Source: JAWXTP01 sp044433415
GTDB taxonomy: Bacteria; Bacteroidota; Bacteroidia; Bacteroidales; Rikenellaceae
Direction of reading: 5' to 3'
NCBI GenBank assembly: GCA_044433415.1
Contig: JAWXTP010000024.1
Coordinates: 1 to 30,434 of the forward strand
Length of the DNA stretch: 30,434 nucleotides
This document shows positions 15,533 through 23,957 of the stretch, in pieces (position 1 is the stretch's first letter; every line of letters starts with the position of its first letter). The notes beneath the pieces are model-generated. The model made no database searches. It had not been told where the DNA came from and saw only the letters and a program-made list of their open reading frames with translations. The translations under genes and the position numbers were made by a program.

Positions 15533-17017
15533 ATGGCTAAAGAGCTAAAAGAGGTAATTAATAGAGAGGATAACTATTCTCAGTGGTACAATAACTTAGT
15601 TGTAAAAGCAGGTCTAGCTGAAAACTCAGCAGTTAGAGGTTGTATGGTTATTAAACCTTATGGATATGCAATTTGGGAAAAAATGCAAGCCGAATTAGAC
15701 CGCATGTTTAAAGAAACAGGACATGAAAACGCATATTTTCCACTTTTTATTCCTAAATCATTCTTCTCAAAAGAAGCATCTCACGTTGATGGTTTCGCTA
15801 AAGAATGTGCTGTAGTTACTCACTACCGCCTAAAAAATGACCCTGATGGAAACGGTATCGTTGTAGATCCAGATGCAAAATTAGAAGAGGAGTTAATAGT
15901 AAGACCTACTTCTGAAACTATTATCTGGAACACATATAAAAACTGGATTCAATCATATAGAGACCTTCCTATTCTTTGTAATCAATGGGCTAATGTTGTT
16001 CGTTGGGAAATGAGAACTCGTCTTTTCTTACGTACTGCTGAATTCCTATGGCAAGAAGGCCACACAGCTCACGCTACAAAAGAAGAAGCTATCGAAGAAG
16101 CTAAAAAAATGATAGGCGTATACCGCGACTTTGCAGAAAACTTTATGGCTGTACCAGTTATCGTAGGTCACAAAAGTGAAAACGAACGTTTTGCAGGTGC
16201 GCTAGACACTTTAACTATTGAAGCTCTTATGCAAGATGGCAAAGCCCTACAAAGTGGTACTTCTCACTTCTTAGGTCAAAATTTTGCTAAAGCATTTGAC
16301 GTTACTTTCGCTAACAAAGAAGGTAAATTAGAACATGTTTGGGCTACTTCTTGGGGTGTTTCTACTCGTTTAATGGGTGCACTAATCATGGCTCACTCTG
16401 ATAACAATGGTCTTGTATTACCTCCAAAATTAGCTCCTATACAAGTAGTTATTGTCCCTATCTATAAAGGCGAAGAACAATTAGCACAAATCACTGAAAA
16501 ACTAAACGTTTTTGCTGCTGAGCTAAAAGCTAAAGGTGTAAGTGTTAAAGTTGACGCTAGAGACAATGTTCGTTCAGGATTTAAATTTGCTGAATACGAA
16601 TTAAAAGGTGTTCCTGTACGTTTAGCTATGGGTCCTCGTGATTTCGCAAATGGCACTATTGAAGTTGCTCGTCGTGACACTTTAACAAAAGAAATTGTTT
16701 CTCAAGAGGGACTTACAGATTATATCGTTGAATTACTTGATACTATCCAAAACTCTATCTTCACTAAAGCTCTTAACTTCCGTAACAATATGATTACTAA
16801 AGTTGACTCTTACGAAGAGTTTAAAGAAGTTCTTGAAAACAAAGGTGGTTTCATTTCTGCTCACTGGGATGGTACAGTTGAAACAGAAGAGATTATAAAA
16901 GCAGAAACTAAGGCTACAATTCGTTGTATCCCTGTTGACGCAGTAGAAGAAGATGGTACTTGTATTTTAACAGGTAAACCTTCAAAAATGCGTGTTCTTT
17001 TTGCTAAATCTTATTAA
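15533..17017 (+). CDS. proS: Prolyl-tRNA synthetase, archaeal/eukaryotic-type
   Basis: Class II synthetase of 494 residues charging tRNA-Pro. The length, the start NYSQWYNNLVVKAGLA, and the lack of the roughly 180-residue editing insert of the E. coli form mark the short archaeal/eukaryotic-like type, which many Bacteroidota use. Motif 2 lies around RWEMRTRLFLRTAEFLWQEG, the anticodon-binding domain spans about 300-410, and the C-terminal domain ends in a conserved tyrosine. It has its own promoter upstream and a perfect terminator downstream, so it is probably a single-gene transcript. Confidence 0.97.
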   Translation: MAKELKEVINREDNYSQWYNNLVVKAGLAENSAVRGCMVIKPYGYAIWEKMQAELDRMFKETGHENAYFPLFIPKSFFSKEASHVDGFAKECAVVTHYRLKNDPDGNGIVVDPDAKLEEELIVRPTSETIIWNTYKNWIQSYRDLPILCNQWANVVRWEMRTRLFLRTAEFLWQEGHTAHATKEEAIEEAKKMIGVYRDFAENFMAVPVIVGHKSENERFAGALDTLTIEALMQDGKALQSGTSHFLGQNFAKAFDVTFANKEGKLEHVWATSWGVSTRLMGALIMAHSDNNGLVLPPKLAPIQVVIVPIYKGEEQLAQITEKLNVFAAELKAKGVSVKVDARDNVRSGFKFAEYELKGVPVRLAMGPRDFANGTIEVARRDTLTKEIVSQEGLTDYIVELLDTIQNSIFTKALNFRNNMITKVDSYEEFKEVLENKGGFISAHWDGTVETEEIIKAETKATIRCIPVDAVEEDGTCILTGKPSKMRVLFAKSY

Positions 17018-17043
17018 TAGAAATACACTTAAAGTAAACCACT

Positions 17044-17099
17044 AAAAGCTATTGCAAACTAATCAAAAAATAAATTTTGATTAGTTTGCAATAGCTTTT
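17044..17099 (+). terminator. Terminator of proS
   Basis: Perfect 25-base inverted repeat (17044-17068 and 17075-17099) with a 6-base loop, 27 bases after the proS stop codon. The right arm ends in AGCTTTT. It clearly separates proS from the following cluster. Confidence 0.92.
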
Positions 17100-17113
17100 C
17101 TGCATTATTGTAT

Positions 17114-17121
17114 TATCTTTG
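17114..17121 (+). promoter_or_regulatory. Possible -7 element for the glycosyltransferase-recA cluster
   Basis: TATCTTTG matches TAnnTTTG, just after the proS terminator and 51 bases before the first gene of the cluster. The -33 region would fall inside the terminator arm and has no clean TTG. Confidence 0.45.
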
Positions 17122-17172
17122 TAATTTAGGAGTGCTCTTAAAAGCAGGAATTACGCATTAAAATATTATATA

Positions 17173-18345
17173 ATGATTGAGATAGATTTTCCCCTTTTTT
17201 ATGATATAATGGCTAGTGAATTTTTACTAGGATTATCTTTGGTATGCCTTTTAATAGGTTTATTTTATTACTTCTCGTTTCTAAAGTTAACATTTCACAA
17301 GAATGTAAAAATGGCAAACGATGAGTATGAACCTGTTTCTGTGGTTTTGGTAATCGTAGATGAAATAGAGTACCTACAAAATTCATTTGAAATATTACTA
17401 AAACAAGATTACCCTAATGACTATCAAGTCATAATAGTAAACGACAGACCTGAAACCGTAGAAACTATAGACTATCTAAATACCTTAAAAGAGAGGTTTC
17501 GTGATAAACTATACGTTACTACAATAAAACGCGACTCTATTTTTAACAATGCCAAAAGACTTGCTTATACCATTGGTATAAAAGCCGCTAAATACAACAA
17601 CATAATTTTTACTGATCCTACAGTTGAGATAAAATCAAACCACTGGTTAAAAAGTATGAGTAGAGGATTTTACAATAAATCTGTAGTATTTGGTTATTCT
17701 GAGATAAAGTTCAAAAAAGGCATTAAGAACAAAATCTTTAGAGCAATAAATACTTTTGATTCTTTGATGTGGCTTTCAGCAGCAAAGAACAACAATATAT
17801 TTAGAGCAACTATCCTAAATCTAGGCTTCACATCTGAACTTTTCTTTAAAATCGGAGGTTACAGAGAAAGGCTCCGATTAAACACAGGCGAAAGTGATCT
17901 TTTTGTTCAAAAGCTAGTTAACAGTAACAATAAAGCAGAAATTGTTTTATCACGCACGGCAACAACAGCTAAGAACCTTGACGACTACAACATAAAAAGA
18001 TGGTACAAGAACCAAATTTTTGACTTTTACACAACACGTTTCTATAAGCTAAAAGATTTTCTATACCTTACCTTTGCTCCTTTATTTTCGTTTTTATTTT
18101 GGTTAAGTGCAGCAAGTGTCATAATTTTTGACTACACTCTTTGGTATTATATACTAGCTATGGTAGTTCTAAGATGGTTTATTATGTGTTTTACACTTTT
18201 TAGATTCTCAAAATTAACAGGAAGTAAAATTCCTTATTTTATGTGTTTTATATATGATATTTTTGGAACTTTTTACAAAATATTACTGTTTTTAAGCAGA
18301 AAATTTAATCCTAGTTTTGACTTATGGGTAAGGATAATCAAATAG
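17173..18345 (+). CDS. Membrane-anchored family 2 glycosyltransferase
   Basis: Protein of 390 residues: one N-terminal membrane segment (about 17-38), a GT-A domain, and two or three hydrophobic segments near the C-terminus (about 298-370). The nucleotide-sugar fold shows in VSVVLVIVDE and VIIVNDRPE. FTDPT stands where the DXD motif is expected, and NTGESDLFV in the acceptor region. The donor and acceptor are unknown; surface polysaccharide or glycolipid synthesis at the inner membrane is likely. Its last 22 bases overlap the sigma factor gene. Relatives with the same membrane layout are common in Bacteroidota. The DXD variant is worth noting but does not prove inactivity. Confidence 0.8.
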   Translation: MIEIDFPLFYDIMASEFLLGLSLVCLLIGLFYYFSFLKLTFHKNVKMANDEYEPVSVVLVIVDEIEYLQNSFEILLKQDYPNDYQVIIVNDRPETVETIDYLNTLKERFRDKLYVTTIKRDSIFNNAKRLAYTIGIKAAKYNNIIFTDPTVEIKSNHWLKSMSRGFYNKSVVFGYSEIKFKKGIKNKIFRAINTFDSLMWLSAAKNNNIFRATILNLGFTSELFFKIGGYRERLRLNTGESDLFVQKLVNSNNKAEIVLSRTATTAKNLDDYNIKRWYKNQIFDFYTTRFYKLKDFLYLTFAPLFSFLFWLSAASVIIFDYTLWYYILAMVVLRWFIMCFTLFRFSKLTGSKIPYFMCFIYDIFGTFYKILLFLSRKFNPSFDLWVRIIK

Positions 18346-18875
18346 AAGAGTTTGAAATGATTCGCAGGTCTCTAGACGGCGAAACATCTCAATTTGCGAT
18401 ACTTTTTAATAGATATTACGATAGAATTAAAGAGTTTCTTGTTAAATTATCTGGTAACGAATTCGACTCTAACGACTTGCTACAGGATACTTTTTTAAAA
18501 GCATATCTCAACCTCAACAAATACAACAAAGAATATACTTTTATTCAATGGTTATATACAATAGCACGTAACACTTTTATTGACCACGCTAGACGAAAAG
18601 CTGTTAAAGAAACGTTATTAATTTTTGACTCTGCTTTGCTTGTAGATCTTGTAGGAGACAACCCTGAAGAAATAATGGTTGCTCTTGAAAGACAGAAAAA
18701 CATAGAATCTAAAATAAAAGTACTAGATAAAAACTCTCGCACCATAATAGAATTGCGTTATTTCAATGGATTAAGTTATGAGGAGATTTCAGAACAATTA
18801 GGAATACCTATAGGGACAGTAAAAAATAGACTCTTTAGAGCAAAGGTAAGACTTACTGCCTTATACAAATTATAA
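18324..18875 (+). CDS. RNA polymerase sigma factor, ECF subfamily
   Basis: Sigma-70 family protein of 183 residues with only regions 2 and 4. Region 2 (about 22-90) has FNRYYDRIKEFL, the -10 recognition helix part DLLQDTFLKAYLNL and FIQWLYTIARNTFIDHAR. Region 4 (about 122-178) has the helix-turn-helix LSYEEISEQLGIPIGTVKNRLFRAK. I chose the ATG at 18324, inside the end of the glycosyltransferase gene; an ATG at 18357 would shorten it to MIRRSLDGE, near where many relatives begin. No anti-sigma gene follows. The AI-2E permease gene begins 14 bases later. Its target promoters cannot be inferred. Confidence 0.92.
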   Translation: MGKDNQIEEFEMIRRSLDGETSQFAILFNRYYDRIKEFLVKLSGNEFDSNDLLQDTFLKAYLNLNKYNKEYTFIQWLYTIARNTFIDHARRKAVKETLLIFDSALLVDLVGDNPEEIMVALERQKNIESKIKVLDKNSRTIIELRYFNGLSYEEISEQLGIPIGTVKNRLFRAKVRLTALYKL

Positions 18876-18889
18876 TATAAAAGTAGCTT

Positions 18890-19981
18890 ATGAGCCTAAT
18901 AGACAATAATAAACCGTTTACATTTGACAGGGTAATAAGAGTAATATTATCCTTATCAATAATTGTTATAATTTACCTATTTGTAAATTCTGTTAGTACT
19001 GCACTTATACCATTTTTCATAGCATGGCTCTTGGCCTATATCCTAAATCCAATAGTAGAATTTGTGCAATATAACTTAAGGTTTAAAAATAGGTTACTAT
19101 CTATACTAAGTGTACTTATATTTATTACTGCAATAATAGTGGGAACTGTATGGATAATAATCCCTTCTGTACAATCTGAAGCTGAAGAACTTATAGAAAT
19201 GATAAGAAACTTCTTAGACGGTAAGAAGATTACAGAAATAATCCCTCAAGAAGTACAAGACTATGTCACTGAATATTTCCGTGAAAACGAAACTTATAAA
19301 AACTTAGGATTAAGCAAATTGACATCTCTTTCTTCACTAGCATTAAAAATAACAGGTGAAGTATTTAAAGGTTCATATTCAATAGTACTAGGAATATTAA
19401 CATCTTTTGCAACCTTCCTTTATCTAATATTTATACTTCTAGATTTTGACAGAATAACACTAGGAGCAATAGGACTTATCCCTATCAAATATAGAGAAAA
19501 GGTCATCATTGTTTTAGACGATGTTAAAGTTAATATGAATAGATATTTTAGAGGCCAATCCATAGTTGCCCTACTTGTTGGAGTATTACTTTCCATAGGC
19601 TTTTCAATAATTGGTGTACCACTAGCTATTCCTCTTGGTTTATTCATAGGACTACTAAACATGGTACCCTACCTTCAAATTGTAGGTATAGTACCAATGG
19701 CATTAATGGCACTTATGAAATGTGCTTCTACAGGAAATAATTTCTTTATGTTTTTCGGTTTAATGCTACTTGTGTTAGCGATAGTGCAGATTATACAAGA
19801 CGCTTTTATTGTTCCGCGCATAATGGGTAATGTTACGGGTTTGAATCCTGCAATTATTTTATTATCTTTGTCGGTATGGGGCGTATTACTAGGAGTTATA
19901 GGTATGATTATCGCTCTACCTATGACAACTATACTACTTTCCTATTACAAAAGATTTATTATTAATAAACAAATTGAATAA
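18890..19981 (+). CDS. AI-2E family transporter (PerM/YhhT-like permease)
   Basis: Polytopic inner-membrane protein of 363 residues with about eight helices. It begins with paired helices (LSLSIIVIIYLFVNSV and ALIPFFIAWLLAYILNPIVEF), followed by a soluble stretch at about 95-150. The family's later blocks RGQSIVALLVGVLLSIG, GLLNMVPYLQIVGIVP and DAFIVPRIMGNVTGLNPAIILLSL are well kept. The family is named after the autoinducer-2 exporter TqsA, but members include ion antiporters and proteins of unknown substrate, so quorum-sensing transport must not be assumed. It lies 14 bases after the sigma factor gene and 5 bases before the thioredoxin gene, so the three are probably one transcript. Confidence 0.9.
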   Translation: MSLIDNNKPFTFDRVIRVILSLSIIVIIYLFVNSVSTALIPFFIAWLLAYILNPIVEFVQYNLRFKNRLLSILSVLIFITAIIVGTVWIIIPSVQSEAEELIEMIRNFLDGKKITEIIPQEVQDYVTEYFRENETYKNLGLSKLTSLSSLALKITGEVFKGSYSIVLGILTSFATFLYLIFILLDFDRITLGAIGLIPIKYREKVIIVLDDVKVNMNRYFRGQSIVALLVGVLLSIGFSIIGVPLAIPLGLFIGLLNMVPYLQIVGIVPMALMALMKCASTGNNFFMFFGLMLLVLAIVQIIQDAFIVPRIMGNVTGLNPAIILLSLSVWGVLLGVIGMIIALPMTTILLSYYKRFIINKQIE

Positions 19982-19986
19982 ATATT

Positions 19987-20499
19987 ATGAGAAATTTATT
20001 ATTGCTAATTATTGCAGCTGCATTTTCTGTACAGTCTTTAAATGCACAAGAAAGTAACAATGGAAAGAACATATGGGCAGACTCTTTCCTTAACGAAACA
20101 GCTCCTGAAATTCAAGTCGAACAATGGTTAAGTGAAGAACCTAACTTTGACGGTAAATTTATATTAGTAGAGTTCTGGGCTACTTGGTGTGGACCTTGTC
20201 GTAAAGCTATCCCAAAACTAAACGCATGGCATGAAAAATTTGCTGATGATTTAGTGGTGATGTGTATTTCTGATGAAAAAGCCGAGAAAGTTTCTCTTAT
20301 GGTTAACCCTAAAATAGAATATTACAACGCTATAGATACTAGAGCTCTTACAAAAACTAAGGTTAATGTTCAGGGTGTTCCTCACGCTATACTTATGACT
20401 CCTGATAAAAAGGTTATCTGGGAAGGTTTCCCTCTTCTACCTGGTCATGAACTTACAGAGGAAATAATAGCTGATTTAATTGAAAAATACAAAAAATAG
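19987..20499 (+). CDS. TlpA-like periplasmic thioredoxin
   Basis: Protein of 170 residues with a signal peptide (about 1-20, cleavage likely after SLNA) and a thioredoxin fold whose active site is WCGPC (C68 and C71) in VEFWATWCGPCRKAIPKLN. The cis-proline is in GVPHAIL. It should therefore work in the periplasm as a disulfide reductase or oxidoreductase; electrons could come from DsbD, which is also encoded in this window, but that link is inference. It begins 5 bases after the AI-2E permease gene and is followed by the peroxiredoxin gene after 26 bases. Confidence 0.9.
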   Translation: MRNLLLLIIAAAFSVQSLNAQESNNGKNIWADSFLNETAPEIQVEQWLSEEPNFDGKFILVEFWATWCGPCRKAIPKLNAWHEKFADDLVVMCISDEKAEKVSLMVNPKIEYYNAIDTRALTKTKVNVQGVPHAILMTPDKKVIWEGFPLLPGHELTEEIIADLIEKYKK

Positions 20500-20525
20500 A
20501 GTTTCTAAAAGTTTATTTTAAAACA

Positions 20526-20987
20526 ATGGGAAAATTAAAAGTTGGTGATTCCGCACCAGATTTCAAAGGAACATTACAAGATGGAAGAGAAGTTACTCTT
20601 TCTGACTATAGCGATAAAAAACTGATACTTTACTTTTATCCTAAAGACAGCACCCCTGGATGTACTGCTCAGGCATGCTCTCTTAGAGATGGACGTGAGG
20701 AGCTAAAAAACCTAGGTTTTGAGGTCTTAGGAGTAAGTCCTGATAGCATAAAAAGACACCTTAACTTCATAGAAAAACAAAATCTAAATTTTGATCTTGT
20801 CGCTGATGAAGACCACTCAATTGCTGAGAAATATGGTGTTTGGGCTCTTAAAAAAATGATGGGCAAGGAATACATGGGTATAGTAAGAACTACCTTTATT
20901 ATAGAAGATGGTAAAATCACTAACATATTCGACAAAGTAAAAACAAAGGTTCATTTTGAACAAATCTTAGAATCTTTACAACTATAA
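20526..20987 (+). CDS. bcp: Thioredoxin-dependent thiol peroxidase (Bcp/PrxQ)
   Basis: Cytoplasmic peroxiredoxin of 153 residues reducing hydrogen and organic peroxides. The peroxidatic cysteine C46 and the resolving cysteine C51 lie in STPGCTAQACSLRD, the pattern of the Bcp/PrxQ group, in which both are on one helix. There is no signal peptide. It stands between a thioredoxin-like gene and recA, with gaps of 26 and 24 bases, and belongs to the same probable transcript. Confidence 0.95.
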   Translation: MGKLKVGDSAPDFKGTLQDGREVTLSDYSDKKLILYFYPKDSTPGCTAQACSLRDGREELKNLGFEVLGVSPDSIKRHLNFIEKQNLNFDLVADEDHSIAEKYGVWALKKMMGKEYMGIVRTTFIIEDGKITNIFDKVKTKVHFEQILESLQL

Positions 20988-21011
20988 TAATATAAAACAT
21001 ACATAAAACTA

Positions 21012-22115
21012 ATGGCAGAATTAAAAAAGAAAGCTGCAACAAAAGCTGGAGAAGACAACGTTGCTTCAGAAAAGATGAAAGTCCTAGCAGCTGCAATGGA
21101 TAAAATAAGAAAAGATTATGGCAAGGGTGCTATTATGCGCATGGGAGACCAAACTGTTGATAAAACCATCCCTGTTATTCCATCGGGTTCTATCACTTTA
21201 GACTACGCCCTAGGTGTAGGTGGTTATCCTAAAGGTAGAATTATTGAGATTTATGGACCTGAATCATCAGGTAAAACAACTCTTGCAATTCATGCTGTAG
21301 CTGAGGCTCAAAAACAAGGCGGTATAGCAGCTATTATTGATGCTGAACATGCTTTTGATCGTTTTTATGCTGAGAAACTAGGTGTTGATATAGACAATCT
21401 TCTTATCGCACAACCAGATAATGGTGAACAAGCCCTAGAAATAGCTGAACAGCTAATACGCTCTAGCGCTGTAGATATAGTAGTTATTGACTCTGTTGCT
21501 GCTCTTACTCCTAAAGCTGAAATTGAAGGCGATATGGGTGAAGCTAAGATGGCTCTACAAGCTCGACTTATGTCACAAGCTCTTAGAAAACTAACAGGTG
21601 TAATTAGTAAAACAAACACTATATGTATTTTTATCAACCAATTACGTGACAAGATAGGTATCTCTTATGGTAGCCCAGAAACTACTACAGGCGGTAATGC
21701 TCTTAAATTCTATGCCTCAGTACGTATAGATATCAGAAAAGGCACTTCACTAAAAGATGGAGACGACCAATTTGGTTCTCACGCTAAGGTAAAGGTTGTT
21801 AAAAACAAAGTGGCACCTCCTTTCAAACGTGCTGAATTTGATATTATCTATGGTGAGGGTATCTCTCGTCTAGGTGAAATTATGGATCTCGCTGTTGATT
21901 ACAACATTATCAAGAAAAGCGGTTCATGGTTCTCTTACGGTGAGCGCAAGCTAGGTCAAGGACGTGATAAGCTGAAAGCTCTACTAGAGGAAGATGACGA
22001 ATTACGCAATGAAGTAGAAACTAAAGTTATTGCTACTCTAGAGAACTCTAATTCTAAGGACAAAGGTAAAGATGCTCCAAAAACAGAAGCAGTTGCAGAA
22101 TCTACAGAAGAATAA
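21012..22115 (+). CDS. recA: Recombinase RecA
   Basis: DNA-dependent ATPase for strand exchange and for setting off the SOS response, 367 residues. The Walker A motif is GPESSGKT (82-89), and Walker B is the strand VDIVVIDSVAALTP. The DNA-binding loops lie in EIEGDMGEAKMALQARLMSQ and INQLRDKIGISYGSPETTTGG. The N-terminus has about 15 residues of Lys- and Ala-rich extension over E. coli RecA, and the tail is acidic, as usual. I see no LexA box directly upstream; recA lies inside a cluster with short gaps and is followed by rsmG after 21 bases. Confidence 0.99.
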   Translation: MAELKKKAATKAGEDNVASEKMKVLAAAMDKIRKDYGKGAIMRMGDQTVDKTIPVIPSGSITLDYALGVGGYPKGRIIEIYGPESSGKTTLAIHAVAEAQKQGGIAAIIDAEHAFDRFYAEKLGVDIDNLLIAQPDNGEQALEIAEQLIRSSAVDIVVIDSVAALTPKAEIEGDMGEAKMALQARLMSQALRKLTGVISKTNTICIFINQLRDKIGISYGSPETTTGGNALKFYASVRIDIRKGTSLKDGDDQFGSHAKVKVVKNKVAPPFKRAEFDIIYGEGISRLGEIMDLAVDYNIIKKSGSWFSYGERKLGQGRDKLKALLEEDDELRNEVETKVIATLENSNSKDKGKDAPKTEAVAESTEE

Positions 22116-22136
22116 ACAAATAAAACAAGATAATTA

Positions 22137-22769
22137 ATGAATGCTGTTATAGCCAAATATTTTAACAATTTAACAGAAGAGCAGATTAGACAATTTGATG
22201 CTTTAGACGAATTGTACAGATACTGGAACGAAAGAATCAATGTCATATCACGTAAAGATATGGATAACCTTTACACTCACCATATCCTTCACTCTCTTGC
22301 CATTGCGCGCATACACACTTTCGAAAGTGGCTCTGTGGTTATGGACGTAGGCTGTGGAGGCGGATTTCCTGGCATACCTCTTGCTATTATGTTTCCAGAT
22401 GTTCAATTTAAGCTAGTTGACTCTATAGGCAAAAAAATTAAAGTTGTAGAAAATGTGGCTCAGGGTTTAGGTTTGAAAAATGTTGAAGCGTATCATGCAC
22501 GTGTTGAATCTCTTGACTTTAAGGTAGATTATGTAGTTTCAAGAGCTGTTACAGACCTTAAACCTTTCTTAGGATGGTGCTGGAAAAAAATTAAAGGCGG
22601 TGGCTTCAATGGAGTGCTTTATCTTAAGGGAGGAGACTTAGCCGAAGAAATTACTGAAGGCACAAAAGGCGTAAAGGGTATATGCAAAAAAACAGTTTTT
22701 GATATAAAAAATTACTTCAACGAAGAATATTTTGACACAAAACGCGTTTTATATTTACGAAAAGGTTAA
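22137..22769 (+). CDS. rsmG: 16S rRNA (guanine527-N7) methyltransferase
   Basis: S-adenosylmethionine-dependent methyltransferase of 210 residues that modifies G527 of 16S rRNA (formerly GidB). Visible blocks are YRYWNERINVISRKDMDNLYTHH in three overlapping parts near the N-terminus, the cofactor loop MDVGCGGGFPGIPLA, and SRAVTDLKPFLGW around the substrate pocket. The length is normal. It is the last gene of the cluster; after it comes the promoter and leader of the his operon. I see no strong terminator in the roughly 35 bases between its stop codon and that promoter. Confidence 0.95.
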   Translation: MNAVIAKYFNNLTEEQIRQFDALDELYRYWNERINVISRKDMDNLYTHHILHSLAIARIHTFESGSVVMDVGCGGGFPGIPLAIMFPDVQFKLVDSIGKKIKVVENVAQGLGLKNVEAYHARVESLDFKVDYVVSRAVTDLKPFLGWCWKKIKGGGFNGVLYLKGGDLAEEITEGTKGVKGICKKTVFDIKNYFNEEYFDTKRVLYLRKG

Positions 22770-22805
22770 TTTTTTGTTAAAAATGTAACAAACTATAGAA
22801 AAAAC

Positions 22806-22835
22806 TTTGAAGTAGTATTTTTTTTACTAACTTTG
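22806..22835 (+). promoter_or_regulatory. Promoter of the histidine operon
   Basis: TTTG (22806-22809), 18 bases, TAACTTTG (22828-22835), matching the Bacteroidota consensus with a spacer one base short of usual. Transcription would begin about 22842, 75 bases before the leader peptide and 265 bases before hisG. Confidence 0.7.
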
Positions 22836-22915
22836 CCAATGTTAGTACATGGAATTTACAACTTTAAGTTTCTTTTTCACATACGTAACAAACTTTTTTA
22901 CAAGCAATTTAAGCT

Positions 22916-23005
22916 ATGAATAATTTTAATAATACACATCATCTACATCATTCTCATCATTTCTTCACTCAGGAGATATGTCGTTTTGGTGTATGCGTAT
23001 ATTAG
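22916..23005 (+). CDS. hisL: His operon leader peptide
   Basis: A 29-residue open frame beginning MNNFNNTHHLHHSHHFF and ending in GVCVY, too short for usual gene finders. Six of eight consecutive codons (22937-22960) are His, in three adjacent pairs, followed by two Phe. It lies between a good promoter and hisG and is followed by a strong hairpin, as in the leader peptides of enteric his operons. By analogy, a ribosome stalling at the His codons when charged tRNA-His is scarce would change the folding of the following RNA and let transcription continue. The peptide itself probably has no other function. The C-terminal half may matter for ribosome spacing. Confidence 0.9.
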   Translation: MNNFNNTHHLHHSHHFFTQEICRFGVCVY

Positions 23006-23032
23006 GTTATTCATAAAGAGTTTAATATATTT

Positions 23033-23070
23033 ACAAAGGGGCTTATCTTACTAAAGATAGACCCCTTTGT
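23033..23070 (+). terminator. Attenuator hairpin before hisG
   Basis: Left arm 23033-23049 and right arm 23054-23070 pair over 15 of 17 positions: ACAAAGGGG with CCCCTTTGT, a 2 x 2 internal loop, then TATCTT with AAGATA, and a 4-base loop. It begins 27 bases after the leader peptide's stop codon and ends 35 bases before hisG. The following bases (TGCATTAATAG) are not a long T-run, so how well it ends transcription is uncertain. I could not find a clear competing antiterminator by eye. Confidence 0.75.
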
Positions 23071-23105
23071 TGCATTAATAGATAATATTTAAAATAATAA
23101 AAATA

Positions 23106-23957
23106 ATGATTAGAGTAGCACTACAAGCCAAAGGCAGACTTAATGAAGACAGCCTTGACATTTTTAAAGAAGCAGGTATTAAAATTGAAGCTAGTAAAAG
23201 AAAATTACTTAGCCACGCTGAAAACTTTCCTTTAGAGGTTCTTTACCTTAGAGATGATGATATCCCTGCGGCAGTAGCTGCTGGTGTAGCAGATATAGGT
23301 ATCGTAGGTAAAAATGAAGTCGCTGAAAAAGGAGCTATCGTGAACAGTCTTCACAAATTAGGTTTCGGAAAATGCCGCATCTCTTTAGCTATTCCTAAAG
23401 CTGACAAATACGGCTCTTTAGAATATTTCAACAACAAAAGAATAGCAACTTCTTACCCTAATATTCTAAAAAAATTCTTCGCTGAGAACAACATCAACGC
23501 TACTATAGAAGAAATTGCAGGTAGTGTAGAAATTGCTCCTGCTGTAAATATCGCTGACGCTATTTTTGACATAGTAAGTAGTGGCGGTACTCTTGTTTCT
23601 AACGGACTTAAAGAAGTTGTTAAAGCATTCTATTCTGAGGCTGTGTTAGTTGCAAATCCTAACCTAACTCCTGAGAAAATGGAGCTAGTAAATCAACTTA
23701 TCTTCCGTTTTGAATCTATAGAAAGAAGTAAAGGTAAAAAATATGTTCTTTTAAATGTTGAAAACTCTAAAATTGATGAAGTTCTAGAAATCCTTCCAGG
23801 TATGAAAAGCCCTACTCTACTTCCTCTAGCAAATAAAAATTGGAGTTCTATCCATGCTGTTGTAGACGAAAATTTACTTTGGGATATGATAGGAAAATTA
23901 AAAGAACTGGGAGCTGAAGATATTCTTGTGCTTTCATTAGAGAAAATGATACCATAA
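23106..23957 (+). CDS. hisG: ATP phosphoribosyltransferase, long form
   Basis: First committed step of histidine synthesis: joins ATP to PRPP. At 283 residues it is the long form, whose C-terminal domain (about 210-283, after FESIERSKGKKYVLLNVE) binds histidine for feedback inhibition, so no HisZ partner is needed. The catalytic part shows IRVALQAKGRL at the start, VADIGIVGKNEV, and the PRPP loop region DAIFDIVSSGGTL. The ATG at 23106 follows an A-rich stretch. Its stop codon TAA overlaps the hisD ATG by one base, suggesting coupled translation. Confidence 0.97.
   Translation: MIRVALQAKGRLNEDSLDIFKEAGIKIEASKRKLLSHAENFPLEVLYLRDDDIPAAVAAGVADIGIVGKNEVAEKGAIVNSLHKLGFGKCRISLAIPKADKYGSLEYFNNKRIATSYPNILKKFFAENNINATIEEIAGSVEIAPAVNIADAIFDIVSSGGTLVSNGLKEVVKAFYSEAVLVANPNLTPEKMELVNQLIFRFESIERSKGKKYVLLNVENSKIDEVLEILPGMKSPTLLPLANKNWSSIHAVVDENLLWDMIGKLKELGAEDILVLSLEKMIP

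Noticed and set aside
18890..19981. Autoinducer-2 exporter of a quorum-sensing system
   Set aside because: The family name alone does not define the substrate, and no luxS or lsr gene is in the window.
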